Source: Varroa destructor
Lineage: Eukaryota > Arthropoda > Arachnida > Mesostigmata > Varroidae
Reading direction: 5' to 3'
NCBI RefSeq assembly: GCF_002443255.2
Contig: NW_019211454.1
Location: 18,753,037-18,817,036, forward strand
DNA length: 64,000 bases
Shown here: one piece after another, positions 15,001 through 27,431 of the stretch
Position numbering within the stretch: the stretch's first letter is position 1
Layout of the letters: each line of letters starts with the position of its first letter
Position numbers and translations under genes: made by a program
Notes under the pieces: generated by a model
The model's database searches: none
Told to the model about the DNA's origin: nothing
The model's input: the letters and a program-made list of their open reading frames with translations, nothing else

Positions 15001-18000
15001 ACTCCGCTCACCTTTCTTATTGCTTTATCAACCAAAACTATGCGCTTCACTGCGGTTACCTAGGCGACAGCTGACCAGCCTGCAGAGGCGATGAATCTCC
15101 AATGAATTAGCTAACTCCAACAAAAACACGTTTATGGCTTGTTCTTTCCAAATATTGGCTTATAGTTCAGATAGCCAATACAGACCAATCTCTACTGCAC
15201 TTATATGCTTTGTATGTATGTCGCCGTTTGCCAACACCAGGACGCGCCCTATCGCACTACGAGCTTCTCAACTTCTGCATCTCGTTCCAGTGTTCTTTTT
15301 GAATTTTGCCTCAGTGGTTCTACCCACTTCCTAACTGAACATAATGATTAACTGAACTTTTTCATGAAGTTTTTGCTTCAAATCCTTATTATTAGTTTTT
15401 GCTAGTGTCCTCGCATCTCTTTCCCTGGAGCGTGTTAAACTTCGTCATCCAGACCAAGCCACTCTGTTTAAACAACTTGAATTTCGAGCGAAAGGCAAGT
15501 TTCTTCTGGTCCGACCCGTTCCACTACCGCCGAAGCGGTGACGATCCGTCGCTCGATCTGGCGCCCGAGACAAAACTGGCCACAGAGAGAAGCCCAACTG
15601 GTTGACGTTGCTCTGCCGCCGCAGTCGCCATTGGAGCCTTCACGACAGCTACGTATTGGCATTATAGTAACTGCGGCATTTCGCGTGGAGAGGCGCACCG
15701 ACCAGCGCCCCTCTTCGCGTTTTATGCTGAGCTGCGCTGCTGATGCTGTTCGACGCTGCTGACGCCCGTAGCCATCGTTGATGGCTATGCGCCAGCACAC
15801 GGTTGATTCTGCCGGTGTTAGTCCCTGATGTGTCTGGCAGAGTAATTGCGTTTGCGATTGTTGTAGGTCCTGGTTGCTTTGATTCAGTTTCGATTGATCT
15901 CAGTAGCCTGACAGCACGCTGCATGTCCTAAACTACTGTAATGCATTGTATCATATAGGGTGAAATAAATCGAGATGCAAAAAATTGATTATTTACAGTT
16001 TCTGCTGTTATCCATAGGGATAACTATATTGTAGTGTTGTGATTTGTATGCTGTACAAAGCCTATCAGATATGGCAGACAGTGGGATGCCGGCCGGCCGG
16101 CCTGCCTTCGGCAACCATTTGACGACGGAACAAATCCTACGTACAAGCGAACCGGGTTGTTAGTTGTACAGAATAGCGTATTGACGATGTGTGCTCGTAT
16201 AGGGAAAATTCCCCTAGATATATGGCTCAGTGTAGTCGTCACTGATGCAATTGAGCGTTTTTCTATTGTGTACCAATTTGCGTCGACTCTATTGGCATTT
16301 AATAGAGGAAAGAAGGAAAAGAACGATTGAAGTACATAGGAACAGAAATCATTCTGTGCCTCGAACTCAGGGCTATTACGATGTTCGATGCCCCTTTCCT
16401 ACGCCCCCACTATGAGGATCGCCGGTAACAGTAACATCGCTAACCAAATCAACTGCTGCAGCGCCAATTTCGAGTAGCGTTCTCTGTTCTATACCCAGCC
16501 CGACGCCATTCAGACAGACAGCCACAGGGGTTGTCGTCCGAAAGAAAAGGTATCGCTCTGCTTAGAAAAGGTATCTCTGTGCTTCGCTGTGCACAGCCTA
16601 AACGGCAGAGTGAAAAAGACGAAATGGGAGAGAAAGCGAGCTCAAAGATTTACTACATGATCACCGATGGCGCCACCAGTCTTATTAGTGCTCTAGCAGC
16701 CATGGCATTGTAACAGGGCCGACATACAGATCTCGCAGGCAAAGGGAATCAATAAAAAGCCTCTGAGTGCACAATATAGCTAAAGGGAGTGGCTGGATGG
16801 TCGAGTACCGGCCGCTTGCCACGAGTGATACGTTGTTTGAACGTCGCATAATTAACTGTGCAGACAACGGCCCGACCCAGCACAGCGGGCTGTTGTCCAC
16901 CGTCGCGTGACGTTGGCAAAGCCTCGAGACGCATTTCGTTGCTTTGTTTGACAGTTGCGAGTTAGCTACGCTCTCAATGAGATATTTGTGGATTTGTCCA
17001 AACGAATAGAATGGTAGCGATTCATGTGAACATACAATGCATTCAATCCGTCGTTATGCCGAGTAATGATTCATTAATCACAAACTTGCACCCTTAAAGG
17101 TCGAAATATTGAGAGAGAGGACAAAGGAAGGTTAGGTTTTTTTGAATGTTGGCTACTGAGCAGTTTATAGGTAGATATGCACCGGTATATTGATCGCAGT
17201 CGACCCGACTACTTTGCCTATCGACACACGCCAACAGGGTGTCTAGCTAAGGCGTTGCAATCGTGGACCGTTTGATGATCAAACATACCTCGAATGCAAA
17301 ATTAATCTAATTACGTATATGGAGTATAGTGAAAGTCGTAGTAGGTACAATTAGAATAGTTGGGTAGTGTTTGATTTGGACGACCCCAAGACTTCGTAGA
17401 GTTGAGTTACAATGGTTAAATGCAGGTGCAAGAAAGTAGGTAATTCGTATATTCGCAGAGAACTGCTTTACTGTTTTGTCTACATTTGACGGAAAGGCTA
17501 GACGCTAGTGGGATCTCTTGAATATGTAAATAAATTTAAATATATTTTAATATAAATTATAATTAATCTTGTGTATATATATATAAATTATTCTACATAT
17601 GTTTTGTACTATTTTTTTATTTTTTCTCTTCTTTATTCACTGTATGTAACTACATCGGTTTCAATAAGTTATAACAACCATTTGGTATTTTGGTAATACG
17701 TTCTAAAAAATCGTGATAACGCTGAACGGACTGAGGGGGTAGTCAGGTGTAGATAGTTGTACACCATCGTTTGATAGAAATGTACATTTAAAATTGATTT
17801 AAATGTAAATATTGTGAATAATTTAATTTATAATTTATATTTGTTTACCCGTACGATTATAATAACGGCATTCTTGGAACGAGTACGTTTGCCTTATTGG
17901 AACTTTTCGAGCTGCCATATTGTGAGGAGTCCTCATTTATATGCGTAATGAAAGACTACTGTTAAAATTTAAATAGATTTTCACCTAGTACCTATAGACC

Positions 18001-19250
18001 GTAAGCATGCTATAGAAGAATAAAATCCTTATATGATAAATTACTCTATAAAATCTTCGAATAGACATTTTATTAACCAAAACGGGTCCGATAATGTCGA
18101 GTTACGTAATTCTACCAGGGGAAATAGTTAAAATAGTGAACCATTAAATTAGTGAATCCATATACTCGTAATTGGTACCTAGACTTACTAGACACGCAAA
18201 CATTCTAACGCCTCAGCTTTACTCTCACAGTCAGATACGAACTGCTGTTTTCGCTCTTTCAGCATAACTAGCTTCTATTCGATTCTGTCCGATAGCGCGT
18301 CCTTTTCGCGAGGGCTACAACCGATTGGTCGCCAGGAGAACGGGCCATTGTTTGTAAACATCGTTGTCTGCTCAATGGACTCCGTGCCCGGTGGCTCTGA
18401 AAAAGAAGACAATACGGTAATTTGTATAACTGTAACTCTATCATACAAATGTTATCCACGGATTGGCCTTCGATTGGACTGTGTTTGTGTTGTCGGTATA
18501 ACCCTTATTATGGTATTAGGACTCATTCCGCTAGAATCATTTACGGCAGTTGAGACAGTCACTGTTTTTGCGGCACTTAGTGCTAATTAGCGATAAAACT
18601 AATGACAGTACTTTCAATTGTATGGACACGTATTCTAATATGCTTTCTCAAGTTGTAGCTTGAAGGTCTCTAGAATAATATCTTTTACATAAACGATTTA
18701 ATATCAGTTCTGATAGCGTTTTCATAATCTGAATTCCTCCAATCTAATACTAGGACGAGATTCTGTACCTCACCTTGACTTAACTAAGACCCAGATAACA
18801 ATGCCAATCCAGAATGACCCAGATACGCAGAGCCTTACGGTTACATATACAATTGTCGCGTTTATGTTCTTCACGAGTGAAGATTGTTTATGCTGACTTG
18901 TATGCGGAAGTGACTTCTGTTTTTAAATGATTTTCCTCTAATTTTTTTATTGTTGTTACGAAAAATATTATATGATACGTTACCTATGAGAGCTTCCGGT
19001 AGTGACCATGAACTAACCAATATGCCTCTTTTCTTTTCTGGCTTTTGTGTTCTAGGTTGCGAATGTTTGCGAATGGAAATTTAATCGAGAAACTCCATCG
19101 CGCAGAGGATAGACTCGGCGAGTGACAATTAGCGCGTAGAGAAATCACAGCGCAATAGCGATGCCACAGTAGCAGCTGGTACCACATTGAGAATTCTGCT
19201 CAATCCATAATTTTCTACGGTTCGGTAATCGCTAGAGCCCCGTATTAGCA
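12001..19250. other. Region without a secure gene
   Basis: No exon could be supported. The 16-base string AATTATTGGCCATTAT occurs twice, near 12,509 and 12,535. The stretch 15,400-15,930 is more GC-rich and has open frames in four reading frames, typical of base composition rather than coding. A GC-rich palindromic cluster (CCGGCCGGCCGG) lies near 16,092. Positions 17,500-18,100 are strongly AT-rich. The last few hundred bases may be the promoter or 5' untranslated region of the SPTLC1 gene. Confidence 0.4.
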
Positions 19251-19690
19251 TTCACAGGAACTCCTTTGACCCTTGTGTCCGCTTCACTATACTGTGGACC
19301 AGTCGAACTATGTTCAGTCAGCGAAATTCGTCGAGGTTATGAGCCAGCCACATCCGCAAGCTTCTCCCTAGCAAGCATCAACGAGCGACGTCTGGAAATT
19401 TTACTTGCCGACAGCAATCCCTCCAGCAGCTTCTTTCGGTGGGTGATTAAGCAGACTTGTTGCAGTTTTACCACAAGTGGCCACGCGGAGGGTGTTATCA
19501 TTAATCAGCAATTGCCAGAAATCGCAAATCCTAGAGTCAACAGCCAGGCGAGCGGCGTTGACGGCCGGGGTAAATTGGCTGGTGGAAGAGACGTACCAGT
19601 GCGAGCAGTTCAATGAGAGGCTGTTAAGTGAAGCGTGGATCGACTGTATCACGCAGTGCTGCACCACGCGAGCAACGAGAAAAGAGAATT

Positions 19691-21097
19691 ATGGAGACAC
19701 TTTTCGAGTACGCCGAGTCGGTATATTCAGCCCCGTCAGCGCAGCTTGCATTCGAATTGAGCATAGTGCTTCTTCTTGTGTGGACACTGAGAAAGGGACC
19801 GGGCTCACACGAATCACAGATGCGTCGGATGACCGAAGCAGAGAAGGCTCAGGTGTTGGCCGATTTCGAGCCCGAGCCGTTGTTCGGTAAGGTACAGAAG
19901 GATCATTATGCGCTAAATCCGCGAGTGATATCGGGGCGTATCGGTAAATACATCACGATCGACGGTAAGCGTTTACTCAATTTGGCTACACACAACTATC
20001 TTGGCTTAGCTGATCGCGAGGATTCGAACGAGACTGCGACTAAAGCCTTGAAGAATTATGGTGTAGGATCGTGTGGTCCACGAGGTTTCTATGGCACAGC
20101 TGATGTCCACCTTGGGCTCGAGGCTCGTCTGGCCCAATTCATGGGTGTAGAAGAGGCTTGTCTGTACTCGTACGGTTTTTCGGCTATTTCCAGTGGTATT
20201 CCGTCGTATTCAAAGCCGCATGACGTGATCTTCGCTGATGAACAAGTGAATTTCTCAATACAGCAGGGCATTGTAGCTTCTCGTAGCACTGTCTACTTTT
20301 TCAAGCATAATGATCCCGCAGATCTTGAACGACTCCTGATAGCTCAAGATGGACGCGATCGCCAGAACCCTAAGAAGGCTAAGATTATTCGGCGTTTCCT
20401 TATACTTGAAGGTATTTACATGAACACCGGCACCTTAGTCAACCTACCGGAAATGGTGAAGTTGCGCGCACGCTACAAGTGTCGACTTTTCATTGACGAA
20501 TCGCTATCATTCGGAGTTTTAGGCAAAACTGGCAAGGGAGTCCGTGAGCACTTTGGAGTGCCGAACTCAGAGATTGATCTTATGAGCTCGACGCTCGAAC
20601 ATGCCGTGTCAAGCTACGGAGGATTCCTTTGTGGATCGCACTTCCTCATGGAACACCAACGTTTATGTGGTCTTGGTTATTGCTTTTCAGCATCGCTCCC
20701 ACCGATGCAAGCCGTCGTCACACTCTCGCACCTCGACATCATCACCGATCAACCCGAATCGTTGGAGCAGCTCCGCAAAAATGCACGGCAGATCCACAAT
20801 CTTCTTGCGACGAACGTCAGCGGTCTTCGAACAGACAGTCATCCGTTATCGCCTGTGAAACACATCTGCTTGAGTGAGCCTCAGGCATCGAACCGGCTCG
20901 ATCAAGAGAAACTTGGTAAAATTCTCACATACGCCGAAGAGCATGGGGTCGCGCTCAGTCTGGCACGTTATATCGACGAAAAGGAACATCTCGAGCACCC
21001 GGCGTCGATAAAGCTGACTGTTAGTAGCCTTTTAAATCAAGACGAGATTCAGCATGTGATCACTATTCTACAGGATGCTTGTCGAAAGTTTCTGTGA
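19691..21097 (+). CDS. SPTLC1: Serine palmitoyltransferase subunit 1, intronless
   Basis: Encodes 468 residues, against 473 in human SPTLC1. The enzyme condenses L-serine with palmitoyl-CoA, the first step of sphingolipid synthesis, at the ER membrane. Subunit 1 is the partner of the catalytic subunit SPTLC2 or 3. One membrane segment lies at about residues 18-33, then the alpha-oxoamine synthase fold of PLP aminotransferase type. The YGVGSCGPRGFYG motif is at about 123-135 and keeps the cysteine mutated in human HSAN1 neuropathy (Cys133). The motif GIYMNTGT is at about 241-248. The lysine that binds PLP in SPTLC2 is replaced by histidine just before the SSYGG motif near 308, as expected for the non-catalytic subunit. 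The ATG at 19,691 is the first after an in-frame TAA at 19,625 and has A at -3 and G at +4. The whole family length is one open frame, so the gene has no coding introns. Two related copies follow on the same strand. Confidence 0.95.
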   Translation: METLFEYAESVYSAPSAQLAFELSIVLLLVWTLRKGPGSHESQMRRMTEAEKAQVLADFEPEPLFGKVQKDHYALNPRVISGRIGKYITIDGKRLLNLATHNYLGLADREDSNETATKALKNYGVGSCGPRGFYGTADVHLGLEARLAQFMGVEEACLYSYGFSAISSGIPSYSKPHDVIFADEQVNFSIQQGIVASRSTVYFFKHNDPADLERLLIAQDGRDRQNPKKAKIIRRFLILEGIYMNTGTLVNLPEMVKLRARYKCRLFIDESLSFGVLGKTGKGVREHFGVPNSEIDLMSSTLEHAVSSYGGFLCGSHFLMEHQRLCGLGYCFSASLPPMQAVVTLSHLDIITDQPESLEQLRKNARQIHNLLATNVSGLRTDSHPLSPVKHICLSEPQASNRLDQEKLGKILTYAEEHGVALSLARYIDEKEHLEHPASIKLTVSSLLNQDEIQHVITILQDACRKFL

Positions 21098-23589
21098 ACA
21101 TGTGACTGAATGAATGTGCCTATTCAAGTGTAATTTTTAACGAATGACGTGCATATGATTAGCAAGAAACCTTTTTTATGACTACGGGAGACAGGTATAA
21201 TTTTTCCTTCTGCCTAGCCAGCCTAAAGATGTACAACTCAGAAGTATACCACGTGTATTCGTGCGCCAGTGACGGACGATTTAAGTAAACGGTGAAATAA
21301 TGAGATGAAAGATATGCTGGACTACAATACTTGTTTACGTCCATAGCACAATGGAACAAATTTCACTACAGTTAGTAGCGACTATGGCCTTAGCAGTTGC
21401 GTAAAATGAACTGTCGATATTTACTAGCAGCTAGATTGGTTGGCTTTTTAGTCGAGAGGGTTTCGAATCTATCGTATTACATTTAGCCAGTGCCTTATCG
21501 CTTTATCATGGCTGAAAAATCGATGCGCCCGTTCCCAGAATGGTTTCGGTCTTCAGTTGTTTGCTTATTGGGTGTTTGCTGCACCCAGATTCATAGAGAG
21601 ATGTACACATATAGTTATAGAAATATATAAACATGTTTGTTGCATATTATCATGACTAGTGTCCAGAGATACATGTGACTGCCAACCTGCACATGGGCTA
21701 TTGTGCGATGTGCCGTATTGGGCATTGTTGCACCTGTGTAACCGGGAGGGTAAACACTCTCAGCTGTGCGAAGTTCACAACATGCTTTGTGGGGATGGTA
21801 ACTCTACGTCTGGTGTGATATGACCAAAGTGAAACAAGGCAAGACCTTATATGTTGCTTGTGTATAAGGGCACATCTTGTCCGGGTCGATTTCATACAGT
21901 ATGACAACAACAACAACAATAGCGAAAAAATTTACGAGTGGAAAAGCTTGAATTTACTTGGGTGCTGCTATAAATGTTCGTGCAAATAACTAATTTCTAG
22001 AGCGTGAGTGTTAACCGGGTATGTCAGAGATACCCTTAAGTACACAATAAATAAAAGCGTTTTGATCGGTGTTTGCTCCGAAAGAACCTGAACAGAACAC
22101 GCGTATGTGCACGCATGTGAGTGACAGCGGTTGCTGTACGTAGTTAGATATCTCAGACAAGTCCTAAAAAAAAAGACCCGAAAGTTTGCTAATAAAGAAC
22201 GACAATACTCAAAATATAAACGTAATGTGTATTTAACAGCAAATGTGCAATTACGGTGCATTATAAGGAATGTTTGAGATTTAAAATTTTAGTCAACCTG
22301 CCGAAAGGTGAATGTCGTACGTGAAAACTCTACGGAAATCAAGATTATATTTGAAGTATTTGGAGTATATTTGAATAAAGATTAGAATAATCGGCTAGTT
22401 CAATATACTTTAATGCTTTCACTTCGTTCAATCAATACGGAACAGCAGAAGGGAGGGCTATTGGCAGATAAACGGGGCTGATGCGGACAGTGATGAGGCT
22501 GACCCTACATGACTGTTTACAATAATGAGCTTAAGCCTGTGTGAAGTTATATTTGTGGTCACATGAGACATATAGGAAAATGTGTGGTTTTCATTATAAC
22601 TGTACTTTTGTTGTTATCATAGAAATAATTTTTATATTAACAAATAATTCAGAGAACCGCTAGAAGTACAATCATTTATTTGGATTTATGTTCTTGCACC
22701 CTTTTTCGCCACATTTTATGTTTCTGTTCGTACGAATTTCTATTTCATTTTCCAGCCGAAACATGCTCTGAAAGCAATATGTTCGGTACACGTGTGTGGT
22801 GATAATTCCGGTGCTATTCAGCCAATTAACTAACTACTCAACAGTCACAGTAAGGCGCCCAAGGCTAAACAGCACAACTTAGTCAATACTGATTGCGATT
22901 GATCTAACCTGATAGGATTGATCGGTGTTAATTTTTTTCTTTTTTATCGTGTATAATAAATTATTAATTCTTACCCTTTTGATATTTTTTAGGAACCCGG
23001 TTAACCGCAGGTTATAGCGACTTGCACGTTCTCCTCTAAAGCATAAATCGTATATGCGCAAATGGCCAAAAATTATGCCTATTTGTATAAGAAAGCACCA
23101 ATCGAGCGCCCTGAGTATATATATTATCCCATAGACGGTTGCTGTTATCCAATGAACAAATAGTATGAAAAATATTTTCTCATTAAAGTGTTCCTTTCTT
23201 TTAGTTAAAGGAAAGGTAGTGCATACGAAAGTCGTTGTCTCGCTGACGTACTGCTCTTTCTCCAAAGGCAGAGTCATTGTAGGATTCGGATAGCCAGACA
23301 CTGGAATGAATCGCGCAACTGATGAATCTCATTGATCTTGTCAGTTTATTGAGGTCATATACAATACAGAATTTAGCCAGGGTTTTTTTTTGTTTAGGAT
23401 GCATCTTTGGATCTCTATTCAGGCCTTCGGCGTAATACTGTAGGTACACCTGGGTCTCAGCTAGCTAAGTTAGGTAAGCAGACAACCTTATGGCGTATCC
23501 ATATATTATGGTTTTACAATTATATGTCTTATAATTAGTGAGATTTGAGTGCCAATTCGTATAATAAGAAATAGTCGTTGGCAGAAAAA
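21098..23589. other. Intergenic, between SPTLC1 and its pseudogene
   Basis: No supported gene. Contains the 3' flank of SPTLC1, a short CAA repeat near 21,903-21,917 and AT-rich sequence. No clear poly(A) signal was seen close to the SPTLC1 stop. Small open frames on the minus strand (for example 22,879-23,449) have no recognisable content. Confidence 0.4.
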
Positions 23590-24630
23590 GGATCAAATTT
23601 GAAGCAAATATCACCATTCGTCGTTATCTTGGGCTATCAGGTCAAAAAGGTAACTGAAACGCTACGGTAATACGGCATGGGAACTCGCGGGCTTCGATGG
23701 TTTTTTGATACTAATGCTCATTCGGCGGCTGAGGAAAGTGTGGCCGAGTTTTCGGGATCTAAAGAGGCGTGTCTCTACTCGTCAGCATTCGCTGCCGTTT
23801 CGAACGCGATTCCCTTGAACCCAAAGCCCAATGACGCCTTTCTTTCGACAATAAGTTTCGGTGATGTACATGCATATTTTGCATACAATAAGGTATCTTG
23901 GCCTCGAGAAGCACTGTGTACTGTTTCAAATATAATAAAAAGGAGGATTCTGAGCGATGACTCAACAAAGAGGAGCAACGGAATCATAGAAACTTGATGA
24001 AAACAAAAATTACTTTAAGGTTTCGTACTATTGGAGGTATCCACTTGAATACCGGGACACCGATCAACTTATCGACAGCGATTCATTTCAAATGTTCAAA
24101 AAGTGTCGTTGGAGTATAGATTCGACGTTACCTTTTGAAGTGCTGAGTCGTAAAAGTAAATGAGTTTAAAAACATCTTGGAGTCCCAGATTCCGCAAATA
24201 ATTTTATAGGCACATTGCTTGGACACGCAATGTCTACTTACGGTGGATTTCCGTACAGATCTTAGTACTTCATCGATCATCAAGAATTACCTGGGATCGG
24301 CTCCATTTTCTGCACATTTTTTTCACCAATTTTGGGAGTCACCTCTATTTAATCACTCAGCATCCTAAGGTAATTTAAAATCTGCGTAAGGACTGCCTGA
24401 TTATCACAAAAAAGTTAGACTTCTCTAGTTATTTTCGATCGCCAGAAGGCATCTGTGCCGTTCGAAACATACTGTCGAAGATAAGCAGTTTAATAAATTA
24501 AAAAGCACATCGTAAACGTCAGTTTTGGTATATTGATGAAAAAGAGTTATTTGAATACCCAGCTTCGGTCGGCTCTACAGTGAACGAATGGGTCACTACC
24601 TGCCGACGAAATACAAACTGCGATTCGGTT
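23590..24630 (+). pseudogene. Decayed SPTLC1-like copy
   Basis: Broken remnants follow the order of the SPTLC1 protein. Near 23,615 a YLGL motif is readable (functional copy NYLGLAD). From 23,677 a 106-codon open stretch matches the region after YGVG, including EACLYS, where the first copy has the same residues. Near 24,035 there is a GIHLNTGTPINL-like stretch (GIYMNTGTLVNL in the intact copy), then CRWSIDST for CRLFIDES, LGHAMSTYGG near 24,215 for LEHAVSSYGG, and near 24,540 EKELFEYPAS for EKEHLEHPAS. Stops and frameshifts separate these blocks, and no N-terminal membrane segment was found. The residues resemble the copy at 19,691 more than the one at 25,836, so it probably arose from the former. 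It carries no introns, like its neighbours. Confidence 0.85.
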
Positions 24631-25835
24631 CGAGCAGCAAACGATAAATCCCTAAAGGGCTTTTCATGGAGTAAAGTTGTTTACACGTATGTACACGCAT
24701 ATGTTGATTTAATATGCCAAAGCTGTTGATTTCATCTAGGTAGTTATTCTTTACGAAATTACACCTTGGACTTATGTCGCTGTTGAAATACATTACGTAA
24801 TAATATTTTTAGTGTGTGAATATATTAATCAGTATACAATATATATATATATATACATGATCACTTTATTTGCTGAATATTGAATAAGATATTTAAAATT
24901 GTTGTATCTTGTCTGTCAACTAAATGAAACGTATGAGCGGAAGGCTAAATAAATGTTTGAAGATTCAGTATTTCCATCAATCATCAGTTTTCAATTTTCT
25001 TATGTATTGTTTTTTTATTGTATTATTCTTATGTATTGTATTTATTGCATCTGACGGCTGACCTCCAGCTCAGGAATGACGTCTTTGTTTTAAATTCTTT
25101 CCTAAGGTTTATGTTAATACTGGGTTCAGCTAATGTTAAGCCGTGGTCAAGAGACCCTTGCGTAATCAGGAAGATAGCGTGGGTACTTCTAATTAGAAAA
25201 AGTTAAAAAGTTATTCGTTCAACCCGTACTAAGTAAAACATTCTGCATAATTTTATATAATCAAGTAGTTCACATATATCTCTATTTAATCACCCTATAT
25301 GTCCAGGCCTTAAATATAGTATGTACATGCATCGGCAAGCAACCTGATTTGCTGGTGGCTTTTGTTGAATGCTTTTCCTACACGCATACTCTAAGCAGCT
25401 TTAGGCGATTCTCATATTACACAATGGACAAGTCAGTAAAATAGATTCCTATGTTAAACAGCATCAAAATTAATTGAGGCTCTCTGTTAGGTAATAGAAA
25501 ACGCAACGTTATACTTAAAATAGCCTTAAATAGATTTCAGCCAGTTAATTCTAATATAATTCATTTGGAAAAATACCACCAAATGATTAACCAAAATTTA
25601 AACGAAATTGCTAGTCCTGATATTCGGCTTTCCTTTGTTTATCAATATTGTACGATGTCTGCTTAGCTTGGCCTCGCGCAATCTGTATTCTTTTAACTGG
25701 CCTATGAAATGACTGCTAATGTCCTAGGTTGTGGGGAGAATACAGGTGCAGATAGGTTTTTGATGCCACCCTACGCTAAAACAATTTTTGCTTTTAGAAC
25801 AGCTTTTTTTTAGCGCATTAAACATCTTGACGACA
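24631..25835. other. Intergenic, 5' flank of the divergent SPTLC1-like gene
   Basis: AT-rich with a TA run near 24,839-24,855. Two pyrimidine-rich AG acceptors, ending at 25,796 and 25,812, lie just before the first ATG of the next gene. They may mark the end of an intron in its 5' untranslated or N-terminal region. Confidence 0.4.
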
Positions 25836-27431
25836 ATGTGTATCGTCAGTGCGACCCAATGGCTAACAAATTCGACACACCTATTCTCTACCCATGTTGT
25901 GCTAGTATTACTGTATCCAATTGATATCCTTTGTGAAATCTGTGTTGACAAACATTTGTTTCCGTGCTGGGTATCGATTCAAAAAAACGTGAAAAAACTG
26001 CACGCGTTCGCGGGTCAGCTTCAATCACCTCAAACCTTTGCTGCCCTCCTCACTATAGCCATCCTGGTAATCTGCATTTACAGCCTCATTCTGAGCAAAT
26101 TACGTTCGAGGGACAAACATCGCGAGCGGCGGTTGATAGCCAGAATTAACGAATTTAATCCTAATCCACTCGAAAATGAGATCTGTCCGGAAGGGGCCCG
26201 CAAAACAACGTACGCGATCAAGCCACGAATTGTCTCCGGCCGCGTTGGAAAGATGATCACGATCGTGGGAGAGGGAACCCATTTGAATTTGGCTATACAC
26301 AACTATCTCGGCCTAGCCGATCGACAACAAACGGATCGGAGTGCTTTACAAGCACTGAAGACTTATGGTGTAGGCACATGTGGGCCCCGAGCATTTTTTG
26401 GTACGTTAGACCTCCATCTCAAGCTGGAAAGTCAGGTAGCAAAATTTATGGGCGTTGAAGCTGTTGTTCTATACGCGCTCAATTTCACCGTTATGTATAG
26501 CTCAATACCCGCTTACGTGCAGCGTGAAGACGTGATCTTTGCTGATGAAGCAGTGAATTTTGGAATAAGCCAGGGAATCGGGGCTGCAAGATGTAGGTAC
26601 TATTACTTTAAACATAATAACTGTGAAGATCTGGAGCGGCTGTTGCAACAAGAAGAACGCCGTGAACAGCAGCAAAGCCGCAAGAATCGTTTTCGACGGA
26701 ACAAAACCTGTCGGTTCCTAATACTCGAAGGCATTTATATGAACAGTGGCACCCTAGTCAATCTTAGAAAAATGGTCGCACTCCGCGCTAAATACAAATG
26801 CCGCTTGTTTATTGACGAGTCGGTGTCGTTCGGCGTCTTGGGAGCGTCGGGCAAAGGTGTATTTGAGCATTTCTCCGTTGACCTATCCGAGGCCGACCTC
26901 ATTGCCGGCTCATTCGAGCACAGTCTGAGTAGCACAGGAGGGTTTGTGTGTGGAACCGAGTTTGTCGTTGAGCACCAACGATGCCACAGTAAAGCGTACG
27001 CGTTTTCCGCCTCACTGCCGGCGTTCCAGGCGGAATCTTCAATTGCGAATCTCAGCTGTCTCACCAATGAGCCTGAACGATGTGCCAAGCTGCGTAATAT
27101 TTGTGAAACAGTGCACAACAAAGTTAAGCATATACGAGGACTGCGGACGGGTAGTAACCCTCTATCACCAATTAAGTATCTTCTACTTCACGAAGACACC
27201 GTGCTTCACGATCGCGATCCGATCGCGATGCAACAGCGGGTGGACGACATCATTACATATGCGGCAAAAAATAACATAGCGTTAACAGCAGCGCGGTACA
27301 TCAACGAGCGGGAAAGCATGAAATATGATCCCGCGATTAAGTTGCTCCTCAATTGTGAGCTTCGTGAGGATGACATCAACAAATTAGAAAAGGTTCTTCG
27401 AGACGCTTCCGAACAAATCAGTAGATCATAA
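25836..27431 (+). CDS. Divergent SPTLC1-like protein, intronless
   Basis: Open for 531 codons from the ATG at 25,836. The C-terminal 460 or so residues align along the whole SPTLC1 family: YLGLADRQ, YGVGTCGPRAFFG, a conserved HNN(x)EDLERL block, GIYMNSGTLVNL, CRLFIDESVSFGVLG, and SLSSTGGF with histidine instead of the PLP lysine. The cysteine of GTCGPR is kept. Before the usual membrane segment (FAALLTIAILVICIYSLIL) there is an extra 60 or so residues with a second hydrophobic stretch (around THVVLVLLYPIDIL), not normal for the family. Either this copy has gained an N-terminal extension, or the true start lies in an upstream exon and part of this stretch is untranslated. The long intact frame and conserved motifs suggest it is under selection. 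It could be an alternative regulatory subunit of serine palmitoyltransferase, but that is inference. Confidence 0.85.
   Translation: MCIVSATQWLTNSTHLFSTHVVLVLLYPIDILCEICVDKHLFPCWVSIQKNVKKLHAFAGQLQSPQTFAALLTIAILVICIYSLILSKLRSRDKHRERRLIARINEFNPNPLENEICPEGARKTTYAIKPRIVSGRVGKMITIVGEGTHLNLAIHNYLGLADRQQTDRSALQALKTYGVGTCGPRAFFGTLDLHLKLESQVAKFMGVEAVVLYALNFTVMYSSIPAYVQREDVIFADEAVNFGISQGIGAARCRYYYFKHNNCEDLERLLQQEERREQQQSRKNRFRRNKTCRFLILEGIYMNSGTLVNLRKMVALRAKYKCRLFIDESVSFGVLGASGKGVFEHFSVDLSEADLIAGSFEHSLSSTGGFVCGTEFVVEHQRCHSKAYAFSASLPAFQAESSIANLSCLTNEPERCAKLRNICETVHNKVKHIRGLRTGSNPLSPIKYLLLHEDTVLHDRDPIAMQQRVDDIITYAAKNNIALTAARYINERESMKYDPAIKLLLNCELREDDINKLEKVLRDASEQISRS

Noticed and set aside
15399..15924. 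Cluster of overlapping open frames on both strands
   Set aside because: Open in four frames in a GC-rich patch, which is typical of composition. No recognisable protein.
19266..19667. Open frames on both strands just upstream of SPTLC1
   Set aside because: No domain. The region fits the 5' flank or untranslated region of SPTLC1, and an in-frame TAA at 19,625 separates it from the coding start.
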